Assembly (NCBI GenBank): GCA_963828555.1
Contig: CAWHEL010000001.1
Location: 62,001-126,000 of the forward strand
DNA: 64,000 nucleotides
Direction: 5' to 3'
DNA from: JADJPO01 sp963828555
GTDB lineage: Bacteria; Actinomycetota; Actinomycetes; Actinomycetales; Kineosporiaceae
Shown one piece after another: positions 56,769 to 64,000 of the stretch. The position numbers and the translations under genes are program-made. The notes beneath the pieces are model-generated. The model had not been told where the DNA came from, searched no databases, and saw only the letters and a program-made list of their open reading frames with translations. How positions within the stretch are numbered: the first letter of the stretch is position 1; each line of letters begins with the position of its first letter.

Positions 56769-57659
56769 CTACTGCGGCGGGCCGCCGGCGGCACCTCCCG
56801 CGGTGGCGATCGGCACGGCGAAGCCGACCCCGACGAAGAACGCCTGCTCGGAGGGGTTGGCCAGACCGGTGACGATGCCGATCACCTGGCCGCCGCGGTT
56901 GAGCAGTGGCCCGCCGCTGTTGCCGGGGTTCACCGCCGCATCGAACTGGATCAGGTCGGCCAGGGTGGTGCCACCCTCGGCGCGCACCGAGCGGCCGGTC
57001 GCTGAGACCACCCCCGCGGTCAGGGTGCCGCTCAGCCCGAGCGGGTTGCCGACCGGGAATACGGCGTCACCGACCTGCGGCCCGCCGCCCATCACGGCCG
57101 GGACGACGACCTCGGGCAGCCGGTCGACGGCGAGCACGGCGATGTCGGTGGCCTCCCGGCGGGTCATCACCCGGGCCGAGGCCCGGGTGCCGTCGGCGAA
57201 GCTCACCTCGATCGGTCCGCCGCCGTCGACCACGTGCAGCGCGGTCAGCACGGCCCCCTGAGCATTGATCACCACTCCGGCACCCAGCGAGGTCTTCGGT
57301 GACGCACCGGCGGAGGCCGCCTGTTCGGTGGTGATGGTGACCAGGGAGGGCAGGATCGTGCGGTAGGCGGTGGCGGCGTCCGGCGGGGTGTTCTGCTGCT
57401 CCGTCTGCGCCTTCTCGATGCCCTGCTGCACGGCCCGGTCGACGTCGGCACGGGTCAGCGGCGCCGGACCGTCGCCGGTGGACCGCCACAGGGCCAGAGC
57501 GAGGACGGCCACCAGGAGCAGGGCGCCGGCCAGCATCAGGCGCGGACGCCGCACGGCCGGCCTGCGCACGGCTGGCCAGCGGAAACGGGGCCGGGAACGG
57601 GCAGCAGGCGGCGCGTCGTCCGTCAGGTCGACGACCAGCGGTGGAGCTGCCCGTTCCAT
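56769..57659 (-). CDS. Membrane-anchored trypsin-like serine protease
   Basis: A 296-residue HtrA-type protease without a PDZ domain. A basic N-terminus precedes one membrane segment (LMLAGALLLVAVLALALW). Catalytic triad: His in LTALHVVDG, Asp in TDIAVLAVD, Ser in NPGNSGGPLL; all are intact. The protease domain should lie outside the membrane. It precedes moxR in the same direction with 39 nt between, so it may share the transcript and serve quality control of the same envelope complex. Confidence 0.88.
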   Translation of the reverse strand: MERAAPPLVVDLTDDAPPAARSRPRFRWPAVRRPAVRRPRLMLAGALLLVAVLALALWRSTGDGPAPLTRADVDRAVQQGIEKAQTEQQNTPPDAATAYRTILPSLVTITTEQAASAGASPKTSLGAGVVINAQGAVLTALHVVDGGGPIEVSFADGTRASARVMTRREATDIAVLAVDRLPEVVVPAVMGGGPQVGDAVFPVGNPLGLSGTLTAGVVSATGRSVRAEGGTTLADLIQFDAAVNPGNSGGPLLNRGGQVIGIVTGLANPSEQAFFVGVGFAVPIATAGGAAGGPPQ

Positions 57660-57734
57660 TCCAGGACTTTACGACTGATCCGTCAGGATCACACCTGCGG
57701 GCGGCGGACTCCCAGCAACGGAGAGGGCACCGCC

Positions 57735-58994
57735 TCAGCGCGCGGCGGCGCTGGCCCGCTCCGCGAGCCTGCCCACGGTCAGCCCCTGCACCACGATGCT
57801 GAACATCACCACGGCATAGGTCATCACCAGGAACAGGTCGTGCGGCGCACCCTCCGGCAGGGTGAAGGCCATGGCGACACCCAGGGCGCCGCGCAACCCG
57901 CCCCAGATCATCAACCGACGGGTGTACGGGTCGAACACGTGGAACCGGCGGAGGATCATCATGGGCATCTGGACGCTGAGCGTGCGTACGGCGAGGACCA
58001 ACGGGATGGCGATCAGCCCGAGCACGACGGAGGAGGCGCTGAAGTGCAGCGTCACCACCTGGAACGCCAGAAGCGCGAACAGGAAGACGTTGAGCAGTTC
58101 GTCGACGAGATGCCAGAATCCCTCGAACTGCTCGCGGCTGGACAGCGTGGACGGGGCGCGATCGGTGAGCGAGCCGACCAGCAGCCCGGCGGCGACGGCG
58201 GCCAAGGGAGCCGACACCGTCAGGTGGAAGGCCACCGCGGTAAGGGTGATCACCACACCGAGCGAGACCAGGACCTCGGTCACGTAGTCCGGCACCGAGC
58301 GGATCAGCAGCAGGCCCACGTAGCCCACCACCACCCCGAGCACCAAGCCGCCGATCGCCTCGCGCAGGAAGAACACGCTCACCGAGGGGGCGGTCAGCTC
58401 CACCGTGTGGCCGCTGCCGGAGCCGGCCGTCGCGACCGCCGCGAGCACGGTGAACGCCACCACGCCGACGCCGTCGTTGAACAGGCTCTCGCCGGCCACG
58501 ATGGTCTCGATCCGGTTGGGGACCTTGGCGTGCTTGAGCATGCCGAGAACGGCCACCGGGTCGGTCGGGCTGATCAGCGCGCCGAACAGCAGGCAGTACA
58601 CCAGGGCGACGTGCTGGCCGAACGCCCCGAGCACCAGGTAGACCAGCCCACCGACCACCGCGGTCGAGATCGCGGTGGAGAGCAGGGCGAAGACGAAGAC
58701 CGGCCAGCGCAGCTGCCAGAGCTCGTGCGAGTCCAGGCCGAGCGCTCCGGCGAAGAGCAGGAAGGACAGTACCCCGAGGAAGACGACCTCGTCGAAGTCG
58801 ATGGCGTGCAGGGTGTCGACGGCGTTGACCGCCAACGGGACGTCCAACCGGGCCAGACCCACGATCAGCAGGCTCACCACCAGGCCGCCGATGGTGATCC
58901 CGATCGTTGGGGGCATCTTGAGCACCCGGGCGTTGACCACGGCCAGCAAGGCGATCAGGCCGACCAGAACCGCGGACAGGTCGAGCAACTGCAT
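57735..58994 (-). CDS. CPA1-family Na+/H+ antiporter
   Basis: A 419-residue transporter with about 12 membrane segments. The family motifs are present: GALISPTDPVAVLG with the essential Asp pair region, GESLFNDGVGVVAF (ND motif) and WGGLRGALGVAMAF. It exchanges protons for sodium or potassium. It is monocistronic and divergent from the SARP-type regulator; the gap holds a 14-bp palindrome. Confidence 0.92.
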   Translation of the reverse strand: MQLLDLSAVLVGLIALLAVVNARVLKMPPTIGITIGGLVVSLLIVGLARLDVPLAVNAVDTLHAIDFDEVVFLGVLSFLLFAGALGLDSHELWQLRWPVFVFALLSTAISTAVVGGLVYLVLGAFGQHVALVYCLLFGALISPTDPVAVLGMLKHAKVPNRIETIVAGESLFNDGVGVVAFTVLAAVATAGSGSGHTVELTAPSVSVFFLREAIGGLVLGVVVGYVGLLLIRSVPDYVTEVLVSLGVVITLTAVAFHLTVSAPLAAVAAGLLVGSLTDRAPSTLSSREQFEGFWHLVDELLNVFLFALLAFQVVTLHFSASSVVLGLIAIPLVLAVRTLSVQMPMMILRRFHVFDPYTRRLMIWGGLRGALGVAMAFTLPEGAPHDLFLVMTYAVVMFSIVVQGLTVGRLAERASAAAR

Positions 58995-59070
58995 CGCGGC
59001 TCTGCTTTCTCCCGTGGAACCTGCGCCTGCCCCGCACCCTCGAAGGACAGATCTGCCCGGTCATCCTCGC

Positions 59071-59084
59071 CCAGGTCGACCTGG
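59071..59084. promoter_or_regulatory. 14-bp perfect palindrome CCAGGTCGACCTGG
   Basis: A perfect, spacerless dyad in the 127-bp divergent region between the antiporter and the SARP-type regulator, 37 bp before the regulator start. It could be an operator for a dimeric repressor. Confidence 0.4.
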
Positions 59085-59121
59085 ACAGGCCAGAGACGCG
59101 GCCGACACCTAGCATTTCGTC

Positions 59122-62100
59122 ATGGTGGCGATCTCCGTCCTCGGCGCGACCGAGATCCGCCTAGGTATGACCCGGATCCCGGTGCCCACCGGCAAGACGA
59201 CCGAACTCCTGGTCCGGCTCGCACTGGAGGCGGGGGTCACCGTGCGCACCGAACGGCTGATCGAGGACCTCTGGGGTGCCGGTGCGGACGGCACCGCCCG
59301 GAACACGTTGCAGAGCAAGGTCTCTGCCCTGCGTAGAGCGCTAGGAGCGAGCGTCACGGTGACCGGCGGGCGGGCCGGATACGCCCTCGAGGTCGACCCC
59401 GGCGCGGTCGACGCGCTCGCGCTGCCACGACTCGTCGAGTCGGCGCAGACGCTGGTGGAGGCGGGCGAACCTGAGGGCGCCCTGCAGGTGTGCACCCACG
59501 CCTTGGCGATGTTCCGCGGCGATGTCCTCGGCGACGCCGGCGACGGCGAGTGGGCGATCCCGCATCGGCTCCGCCTCGAGGAGGCCCGACTGGCCCTGAC
59601 CGAGGCCCGGCTCGCCGCCCGGATGGCGCTGGGTGCCACCAGCGAGGTGATCGGTGAGCTCGAGGCGCTGGTCGGCCTGCACCCCCTCCGGGAGGGACTC
59701 TGGGCCTTACTGATCACCGCGCTCTATCGCGACGGGCGGCAGGCTGACGCACTGGCCGCGCATCGGCGGGTCCGGGCCATCCTGCGCGGCCAGCTCGGCC
59801 TCGAACCCGGGCCGGGGCTGCGCGCCCTGGAGGAGCAGATCCTGCAGCAGAGCCCTGCACTGGAACGTGCCGAAGCCCTCGGCGGCCGCCCGCCGACGCT
59901 GCGCACCGATGCGGGCAACCTCCCCGGGCTGACCTCGCCGCTGGTGGGCCGGGCCGACGACCTCGCTGCCGTGGCCGCGCTCCTGGAGGTCCAGCGGCTG
60001 GTCACCCTGGTCGGGCCGGCCGGCGTCGGCAAGACGCGTACCGCCATCGAGGCCGCCCGCCGCCTGTCGGCCCGCGGCGGGGTGTGGCTGGTACGTCTGG
60101 ACGGAGCCGATTCCACGACGTCCCTGGCCCGCACCGTGGCCGAGACCCTGCGCCTGGCCCACGAGGGCATGCTGGTCGAACGCGTCGCAGCCGTCGAGAC
60201 GGTGCTGGTGCTCGACAACTGCGAGCACCTCGTGGACGCGGTCGCCGAGCTGACCGGGGAACTGCTGGACGCCGCGCCGTCCCTCCGCGTGCTCGCCACC
60301 AGTCAACGCCCCCTCGGCCTGGACGGCGAAGCGGTCCATCCGCTCGAGCCGCTGCCGCTCGAGGACGCGGTGGCCCTGTTCACCGGCCGAGCGGGCCGGA
60401 TCCGCCCGAAGTTCGCGCTCGACGAGGGCGCCGCCACCGTCGTCGAGGAGGTCTGCCGCGCGCTCGACGGCCTGCCCCTGGCCATTGAACTGGCGGCAGC
60501 CAGGGTCCGGTCGCTGTCCGTGCGCGAGATCCTGCGCCGGCTCGATGACCGCTTCACGCTGCTGCGGGACCCGACCAGCCGCCACCCCGAACGCCGCCGC
60601 GCACTGGCCGGCGCCATCGCCTGGAGCTACGACCTGCTCTTCCCCGACGACCAGCGTGGGTTGTGGGCCCTGTCCAGCTTCTCCGGCGGGGCGCCGCTGG
60701 CCGCGGCGGAGCACGTTCTGGGCGTGCTCGGCGTTCCCCCTGCGGCTGCAGTCGACGTCGTCGGGCGGCTCGTCGACCGGTCGTTGGTGAGCGTCGACGT
60801 CGCCGCGGACGGCACGGTGCGCTACCGGTTGCTGGACAGCATCCGGGCGTTCGCCCTCGACCGGCTGCACGAGGCTGGGCTCGCTCAGGACGCCGGCATG
60901 GCTCATGCGGCCTGGTTCGCCGAGGCGGCCGACCGCTGCGCTGCCTCGGTGCGCGGCCCGGGGCAGGCCGCCTGCCTGGACCTGGTGCGGGCCGAGCGCG
61001 CCAATATCGACGTCGCGCTGGGCTGGACCGCCGAGCACGACCCGGCGCTCGGCGTCCGGATCGCGGTCGGGTTCGGCTGGACCTGGGTGGTGCTCGGCGA
61101 CGGAGTGGCGGGTGCAGCGCGCCTCCGCTCCGCCCTCGCCGCAGCCGGGGCGGCCGCCCCACCGCGCGAGCTGGCCACGGGCCTGCTGATCGCCGGCTGG
61201 CTGGAGGCCTCCGCCGGTGACGTCGAGGCGGCCCAGGCCGATCTCGACCTCGCCCTCCAGCTGGCGGAACGGCTGGCGGACGACGCCCTGCGCGCCGACG
61301 TCCACCGTCACCTGGCCTTCCTGCGCATCCAGCAGGGCCGCCCCGGCGAGGTGCTCGAACTCGCCGCCGCCGGCCTCGCGGAGTATCGCCGGCTGGGGCG
61401 GGACTGGGGCGTCGCGGCAACCCTGCTGCTCGGAGCCTTCGGCTCGATCATGCTCGGCGACACGGCGAGCGCTGCCCGGGCCGCCGAGGACGCCCACCAG
61501 GTGCTGACCGCGATCGGCGACCCCTGGGGCCTGGTCCACGCCGACGCCATGCGGGGAGCCATCGCTCAGGCGGAAGGGAGATTCGACAATGCGGCAGCCT
61601 GCCTCACGCTGGCCGCGGCCACCTCGGAGCAGCTCGGGTTCCTCGGACAGGCAGCACTGCACCTGACCACGCTGGGCAGGGCCCAGCACCGGATCGGCGC
61701 CGTGGAGCAGGCCGGAGCCACTCTGGCCCGGGCGATCGCCGCGGGCCAGGCCGGTGGCGATCAGCGGATCGCCGCCATGGCGCAGGTACACCTGGCCCGG
61801 ATCCGCCGGGCGACGGGCGACGAGCCGGCGGCATCGGCCCTGCTCCACGAGGCTGACCGGTGGTATCGGGCCTCGGGGGGCGGTGACGGCGCGCTCCTCG
61901 CCCACTGCATGCTCGCCTCCCTGTGCGCCGGCGATCCCGGGGACCTCGAGTTCGTGCTGGACGAGGCCACCCGCACCGGGGAGCACGACGTCGAGGTGCT
62001 GGCTCTCGACGCGCTGGCGGCCCGCCGAGCGGAATCCGGTGATTCCGTTGCCGCGCAAGCGTTCCTGGAGCGTGCGGACCAGCTGATGCCCGGTGCTGCG

Positions 62101-62169
62101 CATCGCCTCGACGAGGCGGACCGGCTCGACGCGCACCGGGCGCGATCGCTGCTCGGAGCGCTCCGGTAG
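59122..62169 (+). CDS. SARP/AfsR-type transcriptional activator with ATPase and TPR regions
   Basis: A 1015-residue regulator. The first about 90 residues are an OmpR-like winged helix (ISVLGATEIRLG, LLVRLALEAG), followed by a BTAD domain to about 250 (ALALPRLVESAQTLVEAG, GRQADALAAHRRVRAIL). Then a STAND-type ATPase with Walker A VGPAGVGKT and Walker B VLVLDNCEHLVDA, and a C-terminal TPR-like helical array (ARLALTEARLAA-type and AQADLDLALQLAERLADDALRADVH). The layout matches AfsR and DnrI-like activators. Three 11-bp-spaced repeats lie just after its stop. Confidence 0.9.
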   Translation: MVAISVLGATEIRLGMTRIPVPTGKTTELLVRLALEAGVTVRTERLIEDLWGAGADGTARNTLQSKVSALRRALGASVTVTGGRAGYALEVDPGAVDALALPRLVESAQTLVEAGEPEGALQVCTHALAMFRGDVLGDAGDGEWAIPHRLRLEEARLALTEARLAARMALGATSEVIGELEALVGLHPLREGLWALLITALYRDGRQADALAAHRRVRAILRGQLGLEPGPGLRALEEQILQQSPALERAEALGGRPPTLRTDAGNLPGLTSPLVGRADDLAAVAALLEVQRLVTLVGPAGVGKTRTAIEAARRLSARGGVWLVRLDGADSTTSLARTVAETLRLAHEGMLVERVAAVETVLVLDNCEHLVDAVAELTGELLDAAPSLRVLATSQRPLGLDGEAVHPLEPLPLEDAVALFTGRAGRIRPKFALDEGAATVVEEVCRALDGLPLAIELAAARVRSLSVREILRRLDDRFTLLRDPTSRHPERRRALAGAIAWSYDLLFPDDQRGLWALSSFSGGAPLAAAEHVLGVLGVPPAAAVDVVGRLVDRSLVSVDVAADGTVRYRLLDSIRAFALDRLHEAGLAQDAGMAHAAWFAEAADRCAASVRGPGQAACLDLVRAERANIDVALGWTAEHDPALGVRIAVGFGWTWVVLGDGVAGAARLRSALAAAGAAAPPRELATGLLIAGWLEASAGDVEAAQADLDLALQLAERLADDALRADVHRHLAFLRIQQGRPGEVLELAAAGLAEYRRLGRDWGVAATLLLGAFGSIMLGDTASAARAAEDAHQVLTAIGDPWGLVHADAMRGAIAQAEGRFDNAAACLTLAAATSEQLGFLGQAALHLTTLGRAQHRIGAVEQAGATLARAIAAGQAGGDQRIAAMAQVHLARIRRATGDEPAASALLHEADRWYRASGGGDGALLAHCMLASLCAGDPGDLEFVLDEATRTGEHDVEVLALDALAARRAESGDSVAAQAFLERADQLMPGAAHRLDEADRLDAHRARSLLGALR

Positions 62170-62184
62170 GCGATCCGAGCCGCC

Positions 62185-62211
62185 GTCAGGTCGGCGTCAG
62201 CGATTCATCAG
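62185..62211 (+). promoter_or_regulatory. Three (G/A)TCAG repeats at 11-bp spacing
   Basis: GTCAG at 62185, GTCAG at 62196 and ATCAG at 62207 are spaced exactly 11 bp in the gap between the SARP-type gene and the following small gene. SARP proteins bind direct repeats with 11- or 22-bp spacing beside the -35 region, so this may be a target of the adjacent regulator. Confidence 0.5.
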
Positions 62212-62233
62212 CGCCGCTGCCCAGTCTGGGTTC

Positions 62234-62485
62234 ATGCCCGATGACACCCAGACCCTGCTCCAGAGGCTGATCGACGACAGCCCCCGCACCACAGGGGCCG
62301 CCGCAGCGCTGGCACGGGCGAGCGCGTGTGCGACGACGACCCGTGAACGCCAGCTGGTCGCGATCGCCGCCGCGTATCTGGACCAGGACGACGACCTGCT
62401 CGACGCCCTGGTCCGCGACCACCTCTGCGATCACCCCGACAGCACGCTCGCCGTCTCGATCCGCGCCCTGCGGCTCGGCTCCTGA
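62234..62485 (+). CDS. Small hypothetical protein downstream of SARP gene
   Basis: An 83-residue helical, soluble, acidic protein (TLLQRLIDDSPRTTGAAA ... YLDQDDDLLDALVRDHL). The TPR-like alternation suggests a small helical domain, but no family is recognised. ATG at 62234 has no clear ribosome-binding site (CTGGGTTC upstream), so leaderless translation is possible. A 29-nt gap leads to the next gene in the same direction. Confidence 0.62.
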   Translation: MPDDTQTLLQRLIDDSPRTTGAAAALARASACATTTRERQLVAIAAAYLDQDDDLLDALVRDHLCDHPDSTLAVSIRALRLGS

Positions 62486-62514
62486 GCACGTCCCGTCCAT
62501 CTCGAGGAGTGACC

Positions 62515-63120
62515 ATGTTCGACAACCCCACGGCGCCCTCCCCCGCCACACCTGCCGCCACACCGTCCGCCGCACCTGTCGGCGCAGCCCGCATCGCCGT
62601 CCGCTGGATGGTCTCGTTCGTTGGCTTCCCGCTCGGCGGGCTGGCCGCCCTGGTGCTCACCGGCCCGGTCGACGACGCACCCGCCGCCCTGCTCGGCGGC
62701 CTGATCACCGGCACGATCCTCGGCGGCGTCCAGGCCCGGGCCCTCGGCCGGCGCGGCCGGTCGGCGGCGCACTGGGCGGCCGCCACCGCGCTCGGGCTGT
62801 CGGCGGGCCTCGGGATCGGCGCGGCAGCGGTCGGGTTCGCCACCAGCCTGTCCGCGCTGCTGGTGCAGGGCGCCGTCAGCGGGTTCGGTGTCGGCGCTGC
62901 GCAGTCCGTTCTGCTCCGGGCCGGGCTCGGGCGGCTCGCGCCGGCCTGGCCGCTGCTGCTGGCCCTGATCTGGGCGATCGGCTGGGCGGTCACGGTGGCG
63001 TTCGGCGTGCGGGTGGAGGACCAGTTCACCGTGTTCGGCTCCAGCGGGGCGCTCGTCGTCACCGCCCTGGCTGCGGTACTGCCCGTCGCTCTGGCTCGCG
63101 CAGCTGCGAACCCGCGATGA
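62515..63120 (+). CDS. Multi-spanning membrane protein of unknown function
   Basis: A 201-residue protein. A Pro/Ala/Ser-rich cytoplasmic N-terminus precedes about five hydrophobic segments rich in Gly and Ala (FVGFPLGGLAALVLTGPV, ALLGGLITGTILGGVQ, GLGIGAAAVGFATSLSALLV and others). ATG at 62515 follows GAGGAG by 5 nt. No transport motif is recognised. It appears to be an operon with the preceding and following genes. Confidence 0.75.
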   Translation: MFDNPTAPSPATPAATPSAAPVGAARIAVRWMVSFVGFPLGGLAALVLTGPVDDAPAALLGGLITGTILGGVQARALGRRGRSAAHWAAATALGLSAGLGIGAAAVGFATSLSALLVQGAVSGFGVGAAQSVLLRAGLGRLAPAWPLLLALIWAIGWAVTVAFGVRVEDQFTVFGSSGALVVTALAAVLPVALARAAANPR

Positions 63121-63178
63121 ACCGGAACGCCGCCACGCACCCCGCCCCTGCCACCCCTTCGAGCCAAAGGACGAACCG

Positions 63179-64000
63179 ATGACCCCGCACACCTCCCGAC
63201 GTCTCGCCGCTGCCGCCATGGCCGGTGCCTCGGCGCTGGCCATCGCGGGCTTCACCGCCCTGGGATCGATCTTCGAGTACCCCCAGATCCTGCAGGAGCC
63301 GACCGCCGACATCCTCGCCCGCTACCGCGCTCATCAGGGGGCGATCAGCGGCTGGTTCCTCGCTCTGGTGGTCAGCGCCGCGCTGCTCGCCCCCGTCGGG
63401 CTGCTGCTGGGTCGTCTCGCCGCCGGAAGGATCGGGCGCTGGATCGCCGGCGTGGGCATCGCGGCGGCGACCGTGCAGGTCATCGGCCTGTCCCGCTGGG
63501 TGCTGCTGGTGCCGGGGGTCAGCGACGACGCCCTCGTTCCGGCGCAGACCGCCGGCGCGCATCGCACGTTCGAGCGTCTGCACTTCTGGCTCGGCACGAT
63601 CGTCGGGGAGACCATCGGCTACGCCCTGACCGCGACCTTCACCGTGCTCCTGGTCGTGGGCGTCACCCGGCTGGTGGCGCCGCGGTGGATGGCGCTCGCC
63701 GGGTACGCCGCGGCCGCCCTGATCGCCACCGGCGTCGTGATCCCGCTCGGCGTGCATGCGGCGAGCCTGACCAACTTCGCCGGGTACGTGGTGTGGTGCC
63801 TGTGGCTGATCGGCATGGCCGTCGCGCTGTGGCGCTCCGGGGTGGCCTCGGCGACGTCAGTCGCGGTCCTGCCAGGTGCAGATGCAGATCTCGTTGCCCT
63901 CGGGGTCGGCGAGGATCCAGAACGCGCGGGCCGCGGCGTCGCTGACCAGGGTGCCGCCGGCATCGAGCGCAGCCCGGATCCTGCCGAGGGCCTCCTCCGG
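63179..64000 (+). CDS. Membrane protein, 3' end beyond window or overlapping (DUF4386-like)
   Basis: From ATG at 63179 the protein has about six membrane segments (AAAMAGASALAIAGFTALGS, AISGWFLALVVSAALLAPVG, IAGVGIAAATVQVIGL and others). The spacing of a polar loop after TM1 recalls DUF4386 proteins, with low confidence. Homologous-looking sequence ends near GMAVALWRSG (about 63845), but no stop occurs in frame before 64000. The remaining frame lies antisense to a convincing glyoxalase gene, so a lost stop or an indel near 63850 is likely. Confidence 0.6.
   Translation, partial: MTPHTSRRLAAAAMAGASALAIAGFTALGSIFEYPQILQEPTADILARYRAHQGAISGWFLALVVSAALLAPVGLLLGRLAAGRIGRWIAGVGIAAATVQVIGLSRWVLLVPGVSDDALVPAQTAGAHRTFERLHFWLGTIVGETIGYALTATFTVLLVVGVTRLVAPRWMALAGYAAAALIATGVVIPLGVHAASLTNFAGYVVWCLWLIGMAVALWRSGVASATSVAVLPGADADLVALGVGEDPERAGRGVADQGAAGIERSPDPAEGLLR
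63857..64000 (-). CDS. VOC/glyoxalase-family protein, partial (C-terminal end)
   Basis: The last 47 residues before the TGA at 63859-63857 read on the minus strand: RIRAALDAGGTLVSDAA, then AFWILADPEGNEICIC and TWQDRD. WxLxDPEGNExC is the conserved end of the vicinal oxygen chelate (glyoxalase-like) fold, with the metal-binding Glu of DPEGNE. The rest lies beyond the window edge. Confidence 0.75.
   Translation of the reverse strand, partial: PEEALGRIRAALDAGGTLVSDAAARAFWILADPEGNEICICTWQDRD

Noticed and set aside
59707..62136. 809-codon minus-strand open frame opposite the SARP gene
   Set aside because: Shadow frame without recognisable domains.

Overview
The window is high-GC DNA (roughly 70% or more by eye) with frequent GTG starts, GTGA/ATGA gene overlaps, OmpR- and SARP-type regulators, an ECF sigma factor and a BTAD/AfsR-like activator. 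This points to an actinobacterium, probably soil-living and metabolically versatile. I cannot assign a genus. No rRNA, tRNA, CRISPR array, phage or transposase gene was recognised.

Layout. 1-7241: a hypothetical end fragment, a secreted HELAE-motif protein, a methyltransferase coupled to an E. coli-type SerA, then a transglutaminase-like protein coupled to a fused circularly permuted ATP-grasp/alpha-E protein. 7242-12177: a hairpin-rich intergenic stretch; a three-gene redox operon (ferric-reductase-like membrane protein, NuoF-like flavoprotein, ferredoxin) divergent from an OmpR-type two-component system, with five 11-bp-phased hexamers between them. 12120-25020: OtsAB trehalose synthesis, an ECF sigma unit, two aminotransferases, a Pit phosphate transporter, an aldo/keto reductase, a SulP transporter, a broken fibronectin-III remnant, a soluble chemoreceptor and a GGDEF protein.

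25124-38013 is the metabolic centrepiece: a propane-monooxygenase-type soluble di-iron monooxygenase locus. A MimR-like activator is divergent from a small ORF plus prmA, prmB, prmC and prmD, an amidohydrolase, a DUF59 protein, a zinc alcohol dehydrogenase and a dedicated GroEL-like chaperonin. The locus continues by start/stop overlaps into a 62-residue membrane peptide and an Nramp metal transporter, suggesting that hydroxylase, electron donor, coupling protein, folding helper, alcohol oxidation and metal supply are expressed together. Two copies of a GTCTCA-N3-TGAGAC palindrome lie in the control region.

37976-50413: a trans-sulfuration PLP enzyme divergent from an Lrp/AsnC regulator, a YidC paralogue, a protein with a degenerate HNH-like domain, an SNF2 helicase/SWIM pair disrupted by about eight single-base frame changes, and LysR, RhtA-like and MetA genes. 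MetA carries Glu111, the acetyl-CoA signature. 50418-64000: an apparent deletion fusion of an ECF sigma region 2 to a membrane tail, a universal stress protein, a GH32/43-like protein, a MoxR-DUF58-VWA-VWA operon with an adjacent trypsin-like protease, a CPA1 antiporter, a 1015-residue SARP-type regulator followed by three 11-bp-spaced repeats, and membrane proteins running off the end.

The most unusual non-coding signal is a three-copy family of long inverted repeats (core GCTCATGCTCCGCGGG), each starting 7-16 nt past a stop codon.
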